Positions 25,474 through 33,005 of a DNA stretch of 33,869 bases are shown here, piece after piece. The position numbers and the translations under genes were made by a program. The number at the start of each line of letters is the position of its first letter. Positions within the stretch are counted from its first letter, which is position 1. Origin of the DNA: Solobacterium sp. (GTDB lineage Bacteria; Bacillota_I; Bacilli_A; Erysipelotrichales; Erysipelotrichaceae); contig JAFRMA010000111.1 in the NCBI GenBank assembly GCA_017430925.1, forward strand, positions 1 through 33,869, written 5' to 3'. The notes below the pieces were generated by a model. The model did no database searches, was not told where the DNA came from, and worked only from the letters and a program-made list of their open reading frames with translations.

Positions 25474-26567
25474 CCTTCCGGTGTCGCTTCCGCAGTTTCA
25501 TTCTCCGTTTCTTCTTCCGGTTTTTCTTCCTCCGGCAGGACTAATTCACCGGTTGCGTAATACCCGGCAAGGAAATGTGCCTCAAAATCCGGATCACGCA
25601 CATCCTGTACCTGGTCATCGATCGGGATCACGATCTTATATCCGTTTTCATCCAGGTAGAAATGCCCGTTACTGTCTTTATAGTAATGCTTGACTGCCTT
25701 GTCTCCCCACTTATTGATCAGGGCATTCCCCTGATCATCCAGCCAGTATTCGTATTCCACCGGCACTTCATTCCACGGACAGGCCTTGGAATACGCGATC
25801 GTACTGCCGGAATCCGCAAACAGACATTTATTCTTATCATCCAGTTTGGTATAGATCTCATGGTAATGATTCACCAGTTCGATACTGTAATACCCGCTGA
25901 AGAAATACCCTCCGTCACGCATCTGTATCTCCATGACCTCATCATCATAGTTCAGACTGTACTGGTCAACTTCCGCCATTTCACCGATGATATTGCGGTC
26001 CACCAGGGACAGCGCATTGATCAGTTTATGCGTCTGGTCTTCTTCGTTAAATCCGACGATCAGCGGCACCTTGGATATGACTCCCATATATTCACTGGTC
26101 AACGGAAAACGGCTTCCGTCCGTAGTAAGAATATACGGTCCTTCTGCTTCATAACGGTATCCTACAGGCTCTTTTTCCGTAACATCGATATGAATCGTAT
26201 TCCCGTGCATCAGGTATACTTTGGCATCCTTGATCATCGGATCTTGTTTTAAGCGGGAAGATACCGACCATGGGAAAGCAAGATAATACCGTGACTGATA
26301 ATTCACTCCGGATATAGATTCGATATATCGGGAACTCAGGCAGTTTTCCCCGGTAACCGAGATTGCCTTGACCTTGCTTAAAGGAAGCAGGAAGTAAAAC
26401 CCGGCAATCAACACCATGGAAGCAAAGACAGCAATATTGAAAAGATGCGGCAAGACCTTTACGATCTGCGCATTTTCCTTACCGATTTCTCTTTCCCGGA
26501 TCATATCGGACACGCCGTCCGGAACCGAGTTGAAATCTTCAATTGTCCGTTTCTTTCCTATTGCCAA
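25470..26567 (-). CDS. divIB: Cell division protein DivIB/FtsQ
   Basis: Single-pass divisome protein of the FtsQ/DivIB family. The 365 residues show a cytoplasmic charged N-terminus (1-40), one transmembrane helix (about 42-62), a POTRA domain starting VKAISVTGENCLSSRYIESISG (66-87), and the beta domain with YSLNYDDEVMEIQMRDGGYFF. The C-terminal 100 residues form an aromatic- and Asp-rich extension (WLDDQGN...YYKDSNGHFYLDENGY) that ends in an acidic tail. The start appears to be TTG 26567, with GTGGAG 8 nt upstream inside murB, overlapping murB by 10 nt; no ATG lies nearby in frame. The murG-murB-divIB order supports the assignment. Confidence 0.92.
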   Translation of the reverse strand: MAIGKKRTIEDFNSVPDGVSDMIREREIGKENAQIVKVLPHLFNIAVFASMVLIAGFYFLLPLSKVKAISVTGENCLSSRYIESISGVNYQSRYYLAFPWSVSSRLKQDPMIKDAKVYLMHGNTIHIDVTEKEPVGYRYEAEGPYILTTDGSRFPLTSEYMGVISKVPLIVGFNEEDQTHKLINALSLVDRNIIGEMAEVDQYSLNYDDEVMEIQMRDGGYFFSGYYSIELVNHYHEIYTKLDDKNKCLFADSGSTIAYSKACPWNEVPVEYEYWLDDQGNALINKWGDKAVKHYYKDSNGHFYLDENGYKIVIPIDDQVQDVRDPDFEAHFLAGYYATGELVLPEEEKPEEETENETAEATPEG

Positions 26568-27460
26568 TTAAATTTCTCCACTTCCATATGAAGGTCTATA
26601 TTGTACTCTTCCTTGACCTTCTGCATGATTTCATCCGTTAACTGTATATAATCCGCAGCTTTTCCCTGTCCCATATTCACAATGAAATTGACATGTTTCT
26701 CACTGACAACGATATCTCCGATACGTTTGCCGCGGTAACCGATACCTTCAATCAATTTCCAGGCAGGAATATCCATGGGATTGCGGAATACATTGCCTGC
26801 GGACGGGAAATCCAGGGGCTGAGAGCTCATTCTGCGTTCACGTCGGTTGGTCATCAGGGTGCGGATATCTTCTTCGTCTCCTTCCTGAAGTTCCATCTTG
26901 GCGGCGACAACGATCCAGTCCGGATGCCTCTGGAAGATACTTGTACGATACGCAAAATCGCATTCTTCCTGTGTAATCCACTCAAACTTTTCGTCACGAT
27001 AGACCAGTACACTGTCGATGATCTCACTGATGGAAGACTTGTATGCGCCGGCATTCATGTATACCGAACCACCTACAGTACCGGGGATACCACTGGCAAA
27101 TTCCAGTCCGGAAAGACCCTGACGCATGGCGTCATAAGCCAGCGCAATGATGGAACATCCAGCTTCCGCAGTCACCATACGGTCCTGAAAATAACGGTTG
27201 TTGAAATGACGCTCAAGGTTAATGATGATACCGTCAAACGCCTGATCTCCGCACAACAGGTTGCTCCCCTTTCCGAATACCTTGTAGGGAATATTCTCGC
27301 TGTGGATCAGACGCATCAGTCCGTCCAGAGATACCATGTCTGCGGGATTTACAACATAATGCGCTATACCTCCGATATGCAAAGTCGTCATCTTCGCCAT
27401 CGGGACATTGATTTCCACTTCACCAAAATGTGCCAGGATTTCTTCCATATCATTTTTCAT
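26558..27460 (-). CDS. murB: UDP-N-acetylenolpyruvoylglucosamine reductase MurB
   Basis: FAD-dependent reductase that makes UDP-MurNAc for peptidoglycan. Family motifs in its roughly 300 residues: GKGSNLL, GLSGLEFASGIPGTVGGSVYMNAGAY (FAD-binding), and AYRTSIFQ. The segment that normally carries the catalytic proton-donating serine (GSxF) reads PSAGNVFRNP, so Asn replaces Ser. ATG 27460 is chosen because AGGTG lies 9 nt upstream inside murG (overlap 11 nt); ATG 27448 is the alternative. Coupled to murG and divIB. Confidence 0.95.
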   Translation of the reverse strand: MKNDMEEILAHFGEVEINVPMAKMTTLHIGGIAHYVVNPADMVSLDGLMRLIHSENIPYKVFGKGSNLLCGDQAFDGIIINLERHFNNRYFQDRMVTAEAGCSIIALAYDAMRQGLSGLEFASGIPGTVGGSVYMNAGAYKSSISEIIDSVLVYRDEKFEWITQEECDFAYRTSIFQRHPDWIVVAAKMELQEGDEEDIRTLMTNRRERRMSSQPLDFPSAGNVFRNPMDIPAWKLIEGIGYRGKRIGDIVVSEKHVNFIVNMGQGKAADYIQLTDEIMQKVKEEYNIDLHMEVEKFNWQ

Positions 27461-28529
27461 CTGCCAGTTCACCTGCCCATTCTACCATCTTGTACGCTGC
27501 CTGACTGTTGCTCATGCGGCGCAGATTTTCTCCCATCGCTTTACGCTGTTCTCCATTCTTCATGTATGTATTCACGATTTCTGCCAGTTCTCTGCCGGTC
27601 AGCGCTTTTTCGTCCAGAACGACAGCGCCGTCCGCGTCAGCCAGTTCCTGCGCGTTGATCCTCTGTTCATCATTTGCAACATACGGACTCGGGATCAGGA
27701 TCGAGGGTGTACCCACAGCCTTGATCTCACAGAGCGTTGTGGCACCTGCCCGCAATACCGCGAGTTCACATCCTTTCAACACCGTGATCCCATCCACGTA
27801 TTCCTGGAAGATCACGTTTGGTCTGTCTGTATGAGTATATTTATAATCATTCGCATTCCCTGTAACAACCAGAGCATCATAGGAAGTGTCAAAGAACGGA
27901 ATCGCCTCATCGATGATCCTGGATACAGAGGAAGAACCCAGAGAACCCATCATGAATAAGACAAACGGTCTGTCTTCGTGAACACCGTAAGTACGAAGTA
28001 ATTCCGGATCTGCCGGTTTCTTCGCCGCGATTGTTTCCTGCGGATTGCCGTAGACTCTGGTCTTGCCGGCAGGAAAGTCCTTCCTGCTGGATTCATACGT
28101 TACAACAACCGCGTTTGCGCGTCTGGCAAGCAATTTGTTCGCCTTGCCGGCACCGGAATTCTGTTCGTGGATCATCGTCGGTATACGCAGGGAAACCGCC
28201 GCCATGATCAAAGGCACACTGATATAATTACCAAAACCGACACAGAGATCCGGTTTTTCTTCCTTGAGAATCTTCCGGCATTTACGGATGGATGCCGCCA
28301 TGGAATTCGCCGAACGGATCTTCGCGCGTAATCCTCCGTTCATCCCCGTCATCGGATGACCGATAAACCGGTATCCGTGTGTCGGAATAAAATCTGCTTC
28401 CATACGGTTGGAAGAACCATAGAAAACAATCTCGCAATCCGGGTATTGTTCCTTGAGGATCTGCGCAAACGCAAGTGCCGGATAAATATGTCCGCCGGTA
28501 CCTCCGGCCGCTATTACTACCTTTTTCAT
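27450..28529 (-). CDS. murG: Lipid II synthase (GlcNAc transferase) MurG
   Basis: GT28 glycosyltransferase that adds GlcNAc to lipid I at the inner face of the membrane. The 359 residues open with VVIAAGGTGGHIYPALAFA, followed by GFGNYISVP, the MIHEQNSGAGKANKLLARRA segment, and the C-terminal donor-binding region with MGSLGSSSVS and LRAGATTLCEIKAVGTPSILIPSPYVANDEQ. ATG 28529 matches the family N-terminus; a GTG nine codons upstream would add unrelated residues. No Shine-Dalgarno lies before either. An extended -10 ends exactly 7 nt before the ATG. Its 3' end overlaps murB. Confidence 0.97.
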   Translation of the reverse strand: MKKVVIAAGGTGGHIYPALAFAQILKEQYPDCEIVFYGSSNRMEADFIPTHGYRFIGHPMTGMNGGLRAKIRSANSMAASIRKCRKILKEEKPDLCVGFGNYISVPLIMAAVSLRIPTMIHEQNSGAGKANKLLARRANAVVVTYESSRKDFPAGKTRVYGNPQETIAAKKPADPELLRTYGVHEDRPFVLFMMGSLGSSSVSRIIDEAIPFFDTSYDALVVTGNANDYKYTHTDRPNVIFQEYVDGITVLKGCELAVLRAGATTLCEIKAVGTPSILIPSPYVANDEQRINAQELADADGAVVLDEKALTGRELAEIVNTYMKNGEQRKAMGENLRRMSNSQAAYKMVEWAGELADEK

Positions 28530-28536
28530 CTGTATA

Positions 28537-28545
28537 ATTTTATCA
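28537..28545 (-). promoter_or_regulatory. Extended -10 promoter of murG, probable leaderless start
   Basis: Minus-strand TGATAAAAT (TG-n plus TAAAAT) ends exactly 7 nt before the murG ATG. The only -35 at 17 nt is a weak TTTCTA. No ribosome-binding motif is present, so the mRNA is predicted to start at or next to the ATG. It lies downstream of the ysxC terminator, so a promoter is needed here. Confidence 0.58.
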
Positions 28546-28594
28546 TAGTTGGCCACTCATAGAAATATGCGCGCGTATACTTTCATTTTCGGGA

Positions 28595-28623
28595 AGAAAA
28601 ACGGACAGCCTAAGACTGTCCGT
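28595..28623 (-). terminator. Rho-independent terminator overlapping the ysxC stop
   Basis: Perfect 8-bp stem (ACGGACAG / CTGTCCGT) with a 7-nt loop that contains the ysxC stop codon, followed by TTTTTC on the minus strand. It ends the lon-ysxC transcript. Confidence 0.9.
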
Positions 28624-29200
28624 TGATGAATTGTTCAATCTTCTCCCAGACCTGCTCAAGATTCTCCTTTTTCAGCGGAGAACATACCGCCAGGTGATCT
28701 GCCTGGAGATCCAGTGTTTTCAGGATCTTCTGTTTCTGGTTGAAGATCTGGTTGTTGCTTAACTTGTCTGATTTGGTGCATACAGCCAGCAGCGGTATAC
28801 CTGCCTGTCTGGCATAATCCAACATCAACAGATCATCCGCATTGGGTATCCTACGGATATCCAGGACCAGTACTACCAGCTTCAAGGCTTCACGGCGGGC
28901 AAAATACGGATCCATCAGACGGCTGAAGGTATCTGCCGTATCCTTGTTTCCGGCCGCATAGCCATACCCCGGCGCATCCGCAAAACTGTATTTCTCATCC
29001 ACTTCAAAGAAGTTCAGCATCCTCGTCTTCCCTGGTGTTTTTCCGCTGTAGGCAATATTGTTGCGGTTGACCAGCGCATTGATCAGACTGCTTTTGCCGG
29101 CGTTGGAACGACCCGCAAAGACGATCTCCGGATAGTTTGTTTCCGGCCACTGATTCTGGTTTACGGCAGAACCGGTAAACCTGACCTCATGGTACTGCAT
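28610..29200 (-). CDS. ysxC: Ribosome biogenesis GTP-binding protein YsxC/EngB
   Basis: Essential TRAFAC GTPase acting in 50S subunit assembly. The 196 residues contain G1 GRSNAGKSSLINAL (about 31-44), G2/G3 region GKTRMLNFFEVDEKYSFADAPGYGYA with DAPG, and G4 TKSD. Its ATG overlaps the lon stop by one base (TAATG), so it is translated by coupling. lon-ysxC is a conserved Firmicutes pair. The stop codon lies in the loop of the operon's terminator. Confidence 0.97.
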   Translation of the reverse strand: MQYHEVRFTGSAVNQNQWPETNYPEIVFAGRSNAGKSSLINALVNRNNIAYSGKTPGKTRMLNFFEVDEKYSFADAPGYGYAAGNKDTADTFSRLMDPYFARREALKLVVLVLDIRRIPNADDLLMLDYARQAGIPLLAVCTKSDKLSNNQIFNQKQKILKTLDLQADHLAVCSPLKKENLEQVWEKIEQFINGQS

Positions 29201-31512
29201 TATCGTACCAGGGCTTCCTTCAACACCTGGGACATTGTCTCAACCGGCAGGAACTTGATATTCTCCTTTACCGCATCCGGAATGTCTTCCAGGTCACGTA
29301 GGTTTGCCTTGGGAATCACGATTCTGGAAATACCCGCGCGGTTGGCCGCCAGTGATTTCTCACGCAGACCGCCGATCGGCAGTACATTTCCGCGGAGTGT
29401 TACTTCACCGGTCATCGCCAGATCCGAGTATACCGGGATATTGCTTAAGGCAGATACCAGCGCGGTTGTCAGGGTGACACCGGCGGATGGTCCATCCTTC
29501 GGTACTGCTCCTTCCGGTACATGAATATGAATATCATGTTTCTCAAAGAATTCCGGATCTATGTTGAATTCACGGGCATGCGCTTTGACATAGTCCATGG
29601 CAATCTCCGCGGATTCTTTCATCACATCTCCGAGTTTACCGGTCAGGATCAGTCTTCCCTTACCTTCAAAATGGTTGACTTCCACGGAGAGTACATCACC
29701 ACCGAAGGAAGTATAAGCCAGTCCGGTAACGACACCGATCTGGTTTTTCTTCTCTTTCGTACCGTATTCAAAGATCTCCTTGCCAAGCCATTCCTTGATC
29801 AGTTTCTCACTGACCGTTACCGAACGCTTGTTGTCATTGAGGATCGCAAGTACGGTCTTTCTGCACAGGGATCCGATCAGTCGTTCCAGCTGACGCACAC
29901 CGGCTTCTCTGGTATAGTGACGAATCATATACAGGATCTCTTTTTCCTTCAGATGGAACTGTGAGGCTTTCAGGCCATTGGCAGCCAGCTGTTTCGGAAT
30001 CAGGTGATCAACCGCAATCTGTACTTTATCAATCTCTGTATAAGACGGAAGTTCAATGATTTCCAGACGATCCTGCAACGGTGCCGGAATCCCTTCCAGA
30101 TAATTCGCCGTTGCGATAAACATGACCTTGGAGAGATCATACGGCTCTTCCAGGTAATGATCGGAGAAGAACTGGTTCTGTTCCGGGTCCAGGACTTCCA
30201 GTAACGCGTCACTGGGATCACCCTTGTAGTCCGCACCCATCTTATCCAGTTCATCGATCAGGAATACCGGATTGATCACACCGGCTTTCTTCATCCCCTG
30301 GATCACACGTCCCGGGAGTGAACCGAGGTAGGTACGTCTGTGACCGCGGATCTCTGCTTCATCACGTACACCGCCAAGACTCATCTTGACAAACTTACGG
30401 TCCAGAGAACGGGCAATCGACTTGGCCAGAGAGGTTTTGCCCACTCCCGGAGGACCGACAAGGCAGATGATCGGCGCATTCAGATTCCCGGTCATCTGTT
30501 TCACCGCAAGATACTCCATGATCCTTTCCTTGACCTTCTTCAAGCCGTAATGATCTTCATCCAATACAGCCTGTACAGCCTTCAGATCTTCGTTATCCTG
30601 CGTTTCCTGCCACCAGGGAACCTTCAGTAACCAATCCAGATAAGAACGTGAAACACTGGCTTCCCCGCTTCCCGGAGGCAGCATCTCGTATCTCTGCAGT
30701 TCTTCACGCGCTTTTTCCTTGACATGATCGGGATACGGGTTATTCTCGATCATATCTCTTAACTGCTGGGTATCGTCGGTAACATTGGACACATCACCGA
30801 GTTCTTCCTTGATTGCGCGTAATTTTTCCCGCAGGAAGTATTCCTTCTGACTGTCATCGATATGTTCCTTGACACGGTCATTGATGGTCGCTTCGATCTG
30901 TGTATACTCACGCTGTTTCTCAATCTCAGCGATGATCATCAGCATTCTTTCGTTGACGTTCAGCGTCTCCAGCAGTTTCTGTCTGACATTGGTATCCAGC
31001 GGGAAGTACTGTGAAATCTGTTCGGTCAGTGTAACGGCGCTTACACCCTGGGTAAGCTGGCTGACGATCTCTGCCGGGAACGCGGAAGAAAGATTGGAAA
31101 CACGCTCAAACTCACTGACAACACGCTTTACCAGTGCCATTTCTTCCACAGCATCTCCGCGGATCGTATCTTTCATGGCAATCTGTGCCATCATCAGATC
31201 ACGGTTATCTTCCAGGTGGATCAGTTCCGCCCTCTTGATACCGCTGAATGTAACACGCATGAAACCTTCTTTACGGCGGATGATCTTGATCTTGCACAAA
31301 GTACCCATTTTATACAGATTGTCGACATGAGGATCATCGACCATGATATCGTTCTGACACACGATCCACACCAGACTGTCAAAATTCGCGCTGGCTTCAT
31401 TGATCGCATTGATGGACTTCTGTCTTCCTACTTCGATCATGACATCCTGTCCGGGGAAAATCACAATACCACGTGTACAGATGACAGGTACATATTTGTT
31501 TTCATTGCTCAT
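29200..31512 (-). CDS. lon: ATP-dependent protease Lon (LonA type)
   Basis: Cytosolic AAA+ serine protease for damaged and regulatory proteins. The 770 residues show the N-terminal substrate-binding domain starting YVPVICTRGIVIFPGQDVMIEVG, a coiled-coil middle, the AAA+ module with GPPGVGKTS and an IDELDK Walker B, and the proteolytic domain with catalytic Ser676 (KDGPSAGV) and Lys719 (GGLREKSLAA). ATG 31512 is preferred over the GTG three bases earlier because AAGGAGG is 7 nt upstream of it. It lies 58 nt after tig, with a hairpin between. In some Mollicutes lon is under HrcA/CIRCE control; here it could share the tig CIRCE promoter by read-through (inference). Confidence 0.98.
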   Translation of the reverse strand: MSNENKYVPVICTRGIVIFPGQDVMIEVGRQKSINAINEASANFDSLVWIVCQNDIMVDDPHVDNLYKMGTLCKIKIIRRKEGFMRVTFSGIKRAELIHLEDNRDLMMAQIAMKDTIRGDAVEEMALVKRVVSEFERVSNLSSAFPAEIVSQLTQGVSAVTLTEQISQYFPLDTNVRQKLLETLNVNERMLMIIAEIEKQREYTQIEATINDRVKEHIDDSQKEYFLREKLRAIKEELGDVSNVTDDTQQLRDMIENNPYPDHVKEKAREELQRYEMLPPGSGEASVSRSYLDWLLKVPWWQETQDNEDLKAVQAVLDEDHYGLKKVKERIMEYLAVKQMTGNLNAPIICLVGPPGVGKTSLAKSIARSLDRKFVKMSLGGVRDEAEIRGHRRTYLGSLPGRVIQGMKKAGVINPVFLIDELDKMGADYKGDPSDALLEVLDPEQNQFFSDHYLEEPYDLSKVMFIATANYLEGIPAPLQDRLEIIELPSYTEIDKVQIAVDHLIPKQLAANGLKASQFHLKEKEILYMIRHYTREAGVRQLERLIGSLCRKTVLAILNDNKRSVTVSEKLIKEWLGKEIFEYGTKEKKNQIGVVTGLAYTSFGGDVLSVEVNHFEGKGRLILTGKLGDVMKESAEIAMDYVKAHAREFNIDPEFFEKHDIHIHVPEGAVPKDGPSAGVTLTTALVSALSNIPVYSDLAMTGEVTLRGNVLPIGGLREKSLAANRAGISRIVIPKANLRDLEDIPDAVKENIKFLPVETMSQVLKEALVR

Positions 31513-31537
31513 CACAACACCTCCTTGCCTGAGACAA

Positions 31538-31560
31538 AATAAGACGCAGGGCGTCTTATT
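31538..31560 (-). terminator. Hairpin between tig and lon
   Basis: Perfect 10-bp stem (AATAAGACGC / GCGTCTTATT) with a 3-nt loop, ending in TTATTTTGTC on the minus strand. The short T tract suggests partial termination, so tig may be expressed above lon. I see no separate lon promoter in the 58 nt. Confidence 0.72.
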
Positions 31561-31569
31561 CGGATAGAT

Positions 31570-32859
31570 TTATTTCTCGATCAGAGATCCTTTCACATGA
31601 TCTTTCACAAACCTGTAGGCTTTATCGTTCTTGATATCCTGAACGATATATACCTCGTCTATGGAAGCTTTTACCTTGTCGATCTCCATCTGATACTGAT
31701 CAGCGATCTTCTGGTACTGTTCCTGAATCTCTTCTGCCGAAGCTTCCAATTTCTCTGTTTCGGCGATCTTTTCCAGAACCAGTCTTAATTTGACTGCTTT
31801 TCTGGCATCCTCTTCATACCCTTTGATAAATTGATCTGCGGTCTGTCCGCCCATTTCCAGGAACTGAGATACACTCATCCCGTAACTCTGGATCTGCTGA
31901 GCAAACTGGTTGAACATATTCTGCTGTTCTTCCTGAACCAGCACATCCGGAATATCGACTTCCGCGTTTGCGCTTACAGCGTCCAGTAATTCAGCATCTG
32001 CCTTTTGTTCCGCAGCACTCTTCTTGCTTTCTTCCAGTCTCTCTCTGACAAGCTTATACATACCTTCAACGTCTTCTACGCCCGGAGCGTTGAAGTCTTT
32101 CGCAAACTCATCATCGATTTCCGGAAGTACTTCGGATTTTACTTCATTGACTTTCACCTTGAAGACTACAGCAGCGCCTTTCAGGTCTTCTGCATGATAA
32201 TCTTCCGGGAAGGTCAGGTTCAGATCTTTCTCTTCACCGGCAGTACTGCCAATCAGCTGATCCTCAAAGCCGGGAATAAACTGACCGCTGCCAAGTTTTA
32301 AATCAAAATTCGAAGCTTGTCCGCCTTCAAACGGAACGCCATCCTTATAACCGGTATAATCAATATTTACCGTATCACCGGATTCTGCCGGTCCTTCCTT
32401 AACGACATTCTCGGCAAATGTCTTACGGATACGTTCAATCTCTTCATTTAACTCATCATCCGTAACATTGACATCTCCGAGGGTATAATCCATATCTTTA
32501 TACTCTCCGAGTTTCACTTCCGGATATACGGCAAAACGATAGATGATCTCTGCCTGACCAGCATCAACGGATTTAATATCCAGTTCAGGCTGGCTAATCG
32601 GTGTAACACCGGCTTCTTCTACAGCAGCTGCGAGCCACTTGTTGGCATTGTCGCTGATTGCCTGGATCTGACGGTCATATGCCGGAATCTGTTTATCAAT
32701 AATCGCCTTCGGTGCCTGTCCCTTACGGAATCCCTTCACGGTCAGCTGTGAAGCAAGCTTACGGAATGCTTTCTCACACGCTTTCTTCCATTCTTCACCA
32801 TCAACGACATAAATCAGTTCGCCCATGGATTTCTCTTTTACAGTAAAATTTGTTGCCAT
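31570..32859 (-). CDS. tig: Trigger factor (ribosome-associated chaperone, peptidyl-prolyl isomerase)
   Basis: Chaperone that meets nascent chains at the ribosome exit. The 429 residues comprise the ribosome-binding domain with GFRKGQAPKAIIDKQ (the GFRxGxxP signature), an FKBP-type isomerase domain (about 150-240: GDTVNIDYTGYKDGVPFEGG, GSGQFIPGFEDQLIG) and the helical C-terminal domain. ATG 32859 with AAAGGAC upstream fits the family N-terminus (MATNFTVKEK); the in-frame ORF extends 27 codons further but into the leader. The gene is driven by a promoter bracketed by two CIRCE operators, implying HrcA heat-shock control. Confidence 0.98.
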   Translation of the reverse strand: MATNFTVKEKSMGELIYVVDGEEWKKACEKAFRKLASQLTVKGFRKGQAPKAIIDKQIPAYDRQIQAISDNANKWLAAAVEEAGVTPISQPELDIKSVDAGQAEIIYRFAVYPEVKLGEYKDMDYTLGDVNVTDDELNEEIERIRKTFAENVVKEGPAESGDTVNIDYTGYKDGVPFEGGQASNFDLKLGSGQFIPGFEDQLIGSTAGEEKDLNLTFPEDYHAEDLKGAAVVFKVKVNEVKSEVLPEIDDEFAKDFNAPGVEDVEGMYKLVRERLEESKKSAAEQKADAELLDAVSANAEVDIPDVLVQEEQQNMFNQFAQQIQSYGMSVSQFLEMGGQTADQFIKGYEEDARKAVKLRLVLEKIAETEKLEASAEEIQEQYQKIADQYQMEIDKVKASIDEVYIVQDIKNDKAYRFVKDHVKGSLIEK

Positions 32860-32933
32860 ATCGATTTTTGTCCTTTCAAATATATCCTGTATAGTATAAC
32901 AGACAAATGTCCCTGTTGCCAGGAAATATCCGT

Positions 32934-32960
32934 TTAGCACTCATTTGCCTTGCCTGCTAA
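32934..32960. promoter_or_regulatory. CIRCE operator, tig-proximal
   Basis: TTAGCACTC-N9-GCCTGCTAA matches the HrcA-binding CIRCE inverted repeat (TTAGCACTC-N9-GAGTGCTAA) at 15 of 18 arm positions with exact 9-nt spacing. It covers the predicted transcription start just downstream of the -10. Confidence 0.85.
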
Positions 32961-32961
32961 T

Positions 32962-32990
32962 ATCTTACTTCACGGAGTTAGCACTGTCAA
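32962..32990 (-). promoter_or_regulatory. SigA-type promoter of tig
   Basis: Minus-strand TTGACA (32985-32990) and TAAGAT (32962-32967) are separated by exactly 17 nt. The -35 is a perfect consensus match and lies within the distal CIRCE; the proximal CIRCE covers the start site. The tig leader is about 95 nt. Confidence 0.88.
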
Positions 32991-33004
32991 CACAAAAGTG
33001 CTAA
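32978..33004. promoter_or_regulatory. CIRCE operator, tig-distal, overlapping the -35
   Basis: TTAGCACTG-N9-AAGTGCTAA matches CIRCE at 16 of 18 arm positions with exact 9-nt spacing. It contains the tig -35 hexamer, so HrcA binding here should block RNA polymerase directly. It ends 2 nt before the stop codon of the DUF3196-like gene. Confidence 0.9.
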
Positions 33005-33005
33005 A

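Noticed and set aside
26693..27658. Plus-strand open frame of 321 codons opposite murB and murG
   Set aside because: It crosses two well-supported conserved genes on the other strand, and its composition gives no recognisable domain.
32860..32940. N-terminal extension of trigger factor by 27 codons
   Set aside because: The extension lies in the mRNA leader downstream of the CIRCE promoter, lacks family similarity, and ATG 32859 has a good ribosome-binding site.
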